This document shows, piece after piece, positions 61,029-63,435 of a DNA stretch of 63,435 bases. Source of the stretch: JBOGOC01 sp050747525 (GTDB taxonomy: Bacteria > Acidobacteriota > Polarisedimenticolia > JACPZX01 > DASXTC01); the NCBI GenBank assembly GCA_050747525.1, contig JBOGOC010000064.1, forward strand, positions 1 through 63,435. The letters are read 5' to 3'. Below the pieces are notes generated by a model. That model had not been told where the DNA came from and did no database searches. It saw only the letters and a program-made list of their open reading frames with translations. The position numbers were made by a program, and so were the translations under genes. How positions within the stretch are numbered: the first letter of the stretch is position 1; each line of letters opens with the position of its first letter.

Positions 61029-63435
61029 GTGACGATCATCCTGAAGAACATCCGCCTGCCGGCGCTAGCCGCCCTGCTCGTGATTCCCCTCCTCGTCCCG
61101 ATGACGCTCGCCTCGAAGAAGGACACCGTGCGGGTAATCACGCCCGGCCTGCGCGATGGACGGGCCCCGGGGGTGGCCGAAGCCGAGTTGCGCTTCCTCG
61201 ACAAGACGAGGAGGACGACGCACGCCAGGCCCGACTGGTGGCCGTACGGCGTGGACGGACCGGGCCTGCGTCCCTACGGGCAGGTCAAGAGGTCCGAGCT
61301 GGGCTCGTCCGACGTGCTGCTGCTTCCGAACGACAAGGGCTCGATCCACGTGGGCAAGTCGAGGGTCCGCGAGAACCTGCCCGCGGATCTGAAGATCGTG
61401 AATCAGCCGGGTCGCCGTGGCTACTACATCGTGCAGGTGACGCCGGGCGTGGCGGCGCAGGGGTCGCTTGCCATGAGGCAGGCGGTGGAGTCGCGCGGTG
61501 GACGGATCATCGACTACATCCCGAACAACGCCTGGCTGGTGGGGATCGACCACAAAGATCGCAGGAACTTCGACAACCCGGGCGTGTTCCAGTTCGTGAC
61601 GGGCTACCAGGCGTCTGACAAGATCCATCCGACGGTGGGGACGCGCCCGCGGCTGAACCCCGAGTATGCGACCAGCGACACGTTCGAGCTGGTGGTGCGC
61701 GTGATGGAAGGCGAAGACGCGGCGGACGTGGCGAACGAGGTGGAGCGTCTGGGCGGCACGGTGAGGCTGACCCAGGAGGTGGCCGGCTCGCAGTTCGTGT
61801 CGGCGTCGCTGCACAACGACAAGGTGGTGGAGCTGGCGCGGCATCCTGCCATCCGGGCGATCAACGAGACGCCCGACCTGGTGCTGATGAACCTCACGAC
61901 GAGCCAGCAGACCGAGATCGGCCGCATGCTGGACAACCGGGAGTTCGGCGCTGTTCTGATGCCGTTCCGTGACGCAGGCGTGGACGGGGGCGGGACGTAC
62001 ACGGGCCCCGCGGTGAACTTCAAGGCGGCCGGCGTGGCGGGCACGCCGATCGCGTTCAGCTCGGACCTGGCGAACTTCTCGGTGGCGCCGCAGTTCCTGG
62101 GCATCGTGGACAACGGTCTGACCATGGACTCGCCGGCCTTCGCGCACGACAACGCGAACCCGTGCCTGGGCGCGGGCAGCTCATGCGTGGGCGGCGCGGG
62201 CGGTCTGAACGTGGGCCAGAACCACCGCAAGGTGGAGGTGTACACAAAGGCCAGCGACGTGGACAACGACCTCGTGGCCAACGACCCGACGGCGGCCGGC
62301 GACTTCTCGACCTGCGACGCGATCTCCTCGGGCGGCGACACGCACGGGACGGTGGCGGCCAACGGTGCGGTGGGGAATCCCGGCGACGGCCCGTTCGGGC
62401 TGGGCAGGAAGTATGACGACATCGATTCGCTGGACCTGTTCACTCAGTTCTTCAACGACTCGAACGAGACCAACCTGTCACTGGACGGTCAGGCTCCGGG
62501 CTCGCGCGTCATCTTCATCGACGCGGCCAACACGCCGCTGACGTCGCCCCCGTCCTGCGCGATCAATTTCCTGAGCGATGTGGATGCCGGTGACGTGCCG
62601 GCGGCCCGCCTGGAGGACATGGCGTTCCGTCGTGACCTGAATCCGGCCAACACGACTCTGCACCCTCGCGGAGCGAAGGTGACCCTGTTCGCATTCGGCT
62701 CACCCAACTTCGACGACGACCTTCTCAACGGCCAGGGGAACTACGCCAACGGCGCGAGCGACATGGACCGGTTCCTGTTCCGCAACCGCCGCGTGGTGCA
62801 CGTGGGCGCCATCGGGAACGACGGAGCCAACCCGCAGACGGGTGCCGACGTCGAGACGGTGGACGACCCAAACGGGTTCGGCCCGGAAGACATCCAGGTC
62901 AACGACCTGGCGACCGGCAAGAACATCGTGTCGGTGGGGGCGGTGGGGGTGGACAGCCTGCGCGCCAGCCTGGACCCGGGTGAGGCGGTGTCGAACTACA
63001 CGTCGAAGGGCCCCGCCACGTTCGCGTCGCTGCGCGGCGCGCCCCTCGTCGTGGCTCCCGGCACCGACATCGGCGGCGGGTTCCAAGGACGCGACGGCCG
63101 GTTCTCGGACGACATGTTCGTCTCGCTGGCCGCGGTGGCGTCGCTGGACAACGAGAACGACTCGGCGGAAGGCGTCGAGAACGTCCTGATCCAGGGCCGG
63201 ACGGGGACGTCGGTGGCCGCCTCCAAGGTGGCCGGCGCGGCCCTCCAGATCCGCGACTACCTGGCGAAGGGCTTCTACCCGACCGGCACGGCCGTCGTGG
63301 GCGACCGCATCCCGGACGTGTCGGGGATGCTGGTGAAGGCGCTGCTGATCAACTCGGCGAACTTCGCAAGCACCGGCAACCTGGCGTCGTGCCAGGGAGC
63401 CGGCCCGCTGATGTGCCCGACGGAAGAAGGGTACG
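61029..63435 (+). CDS. Second giant subtilase, tandem paralogue (partial, cut at window end)
   Basis: An open frame from GTG 61029 runs to the window end without a stop (802 codons seen). It follows the first subtilase by 50 bases and is highly similar along its whole visible length. Signal peptide, the two propeptide-like repeats and the S8 domain correspond one to one: D361 in GIVDNGLTMD, H439 in GGDTHGT, N597 in GAIGNDG and S728 in GRTGTSVAAS. It is therefore likely active. Differences are spread through loops, e.g. CLGAGSSCVGG instead of CLGTGSCVAGG. The C-terminal modules are outside the window. No Shine-Dalgarno is obvious before the GTG, so the exact start is uncertain. Confidence 0.85.
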   Translation, partial: MTIILKNIRLPALAALLVIPLLVPMTLASKKDTVRVITPGLRDGRAPGVAEAELRFLDKTRRTTHARPDWWPYGVDGPGLRPYGQVKRSELGSSDVLLLPNDKGSIHVGKSRVRENLPADLKIVNQPGRRGYYIVQVTPGVAAQGSLAMRQAVESRGGRIIDYIPNNAWLVGIDHKDRRNFDNPGVFQFVTGYQASDKIHPTVGTRPRLNPEYATSDTFELVVRVMEGEDAADVANEVERLGGTVRLTQEVAGSQFVSASLHNDKVVELARHPAIRAINETPDLVLMNLTTSQQTEIGRMLDNREFGAVLMPFRDAGVDGGGTYTGPAVNFKAAGVAGTPIAFSSDLANFSVAPQFLGIVDNGLTMDSPAFAHDNANPCLGAGSSCVGGAGGLNVGQNHRKVEVYTKASDVDNDLVANDPTAAGDFSTCDAISSGGDTHGTVAANGAVGNPGDGPFGLGRKYDDIDSLDLFTQFFNDSNETNLSLDGQAPGSRVIFIDAANTPLTSPPSCAINFLSDVDAGDVPAARLEDMAFRRDLNPANTTLHPRGAKVTLFAFGSPNFDDDLLNGQGNYANGASDMDRFLFRNRRVVHVGAIGNDGANPQTGADVETVDDPNGFGPEDIQVNDLATGKNIVSVGAVGVDSLRASLDPGEAVSNYTSKGPATFASLRGAPLVVAPGTDIGGGFQGRDGRFSDDMFVSLAAVASLDNENDSAEGVENVLIQGRTGTSVAASKVAGAALQIRDYLAKGFYPTGTAVVGDRIPDVSGMLVKALLINSANFASTGNLASCQGAGPLMCPTEEGY

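Overview
This window is a single stretch of high-GC (mostly about 65-75%), gene-dense DNA from a Gram-negative bacterium. Outer-membrane beta-barrel proteins, an LpxH-like lipid A enzyme, and the DUF5916, PPC/DUF296, DUF4388 and di-haem cytochrome families suggest Acidobacteriota or a neighbouring environmental phylum, but no rRNA or marker phylogeny fixes this. I found no rRNA, tRNA, CRISPR array, prophage, transposase or replication origin.

Layout. 1-1980: an AT-richer island with a di-haem cytochrome c lipoprotein gene between two copies of a ~170 bp hairpin-rich repeat. 1950-10395: M28 peptidase, small secreted protein, membrane protein, hydantoinase pair hyuA/hyuB, acyltransferase, and a CCA-adding-type nucleotidyltransferase. 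10519-18854: fRMsr-like GAF protein overlapping a hybrid histidine kinase, then acetyl-CoA synthetase, serA and a DUF5916 outer-membrane protein. 18836-24150 (minus): GNAT, zinc-ribbon rhomboid, STAS protein and a large outer-membrane protein. 24450-29010 (plus): mgtE, a SAM hydrolase-type DUF62 protein, thiolase and glutaryl-CoA dehydrogenase-like enzyme. 29035-33204: PPC protein, a decayed DUF4388 remnant, secreted repeat protein, CDF metal exporter, class IV aminotransferase and NYN nuclease.

33182-43040 is one 11-gene minus-strand run with gaps of 18 bases or less. It combines queuosine synthesis (queE, queC, queA, tgt), endonuclease IV, a DUF2400 protein that carries the Nth glycosylase signature, a four-helix-bundle protein, an MFS transporter, an LpxH-like hydrolase and a GT-C-like membrane protein. 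43159-51134 (plus) holds a secreted HhH/Cys-rich protein, an EF-G paralogue coupled to asnS, a HAD phosphatase, rimO, pgpA and ribF. From 51388 to the edge lie two tandem giant secreted subtilases. The first is ~3200 residues; the second is cut off by the window end.

Expression signals: six genes (M28 peptidase, plsC-like, rhomboid, DUF4388-adjacent secreted protein, tgt, rimO) have a -10-like hexamer only 6-9 bases before the start codon and no Shine-Dalgarno, which suggests leaderless transcripts. A TAGACT -10 hexamer recurs upstream of several genes. Both window edges fall inside repeated sequence (the hairpin repeat on the left, the second subtilase on the right), as expected if a contig was broken at repeats.
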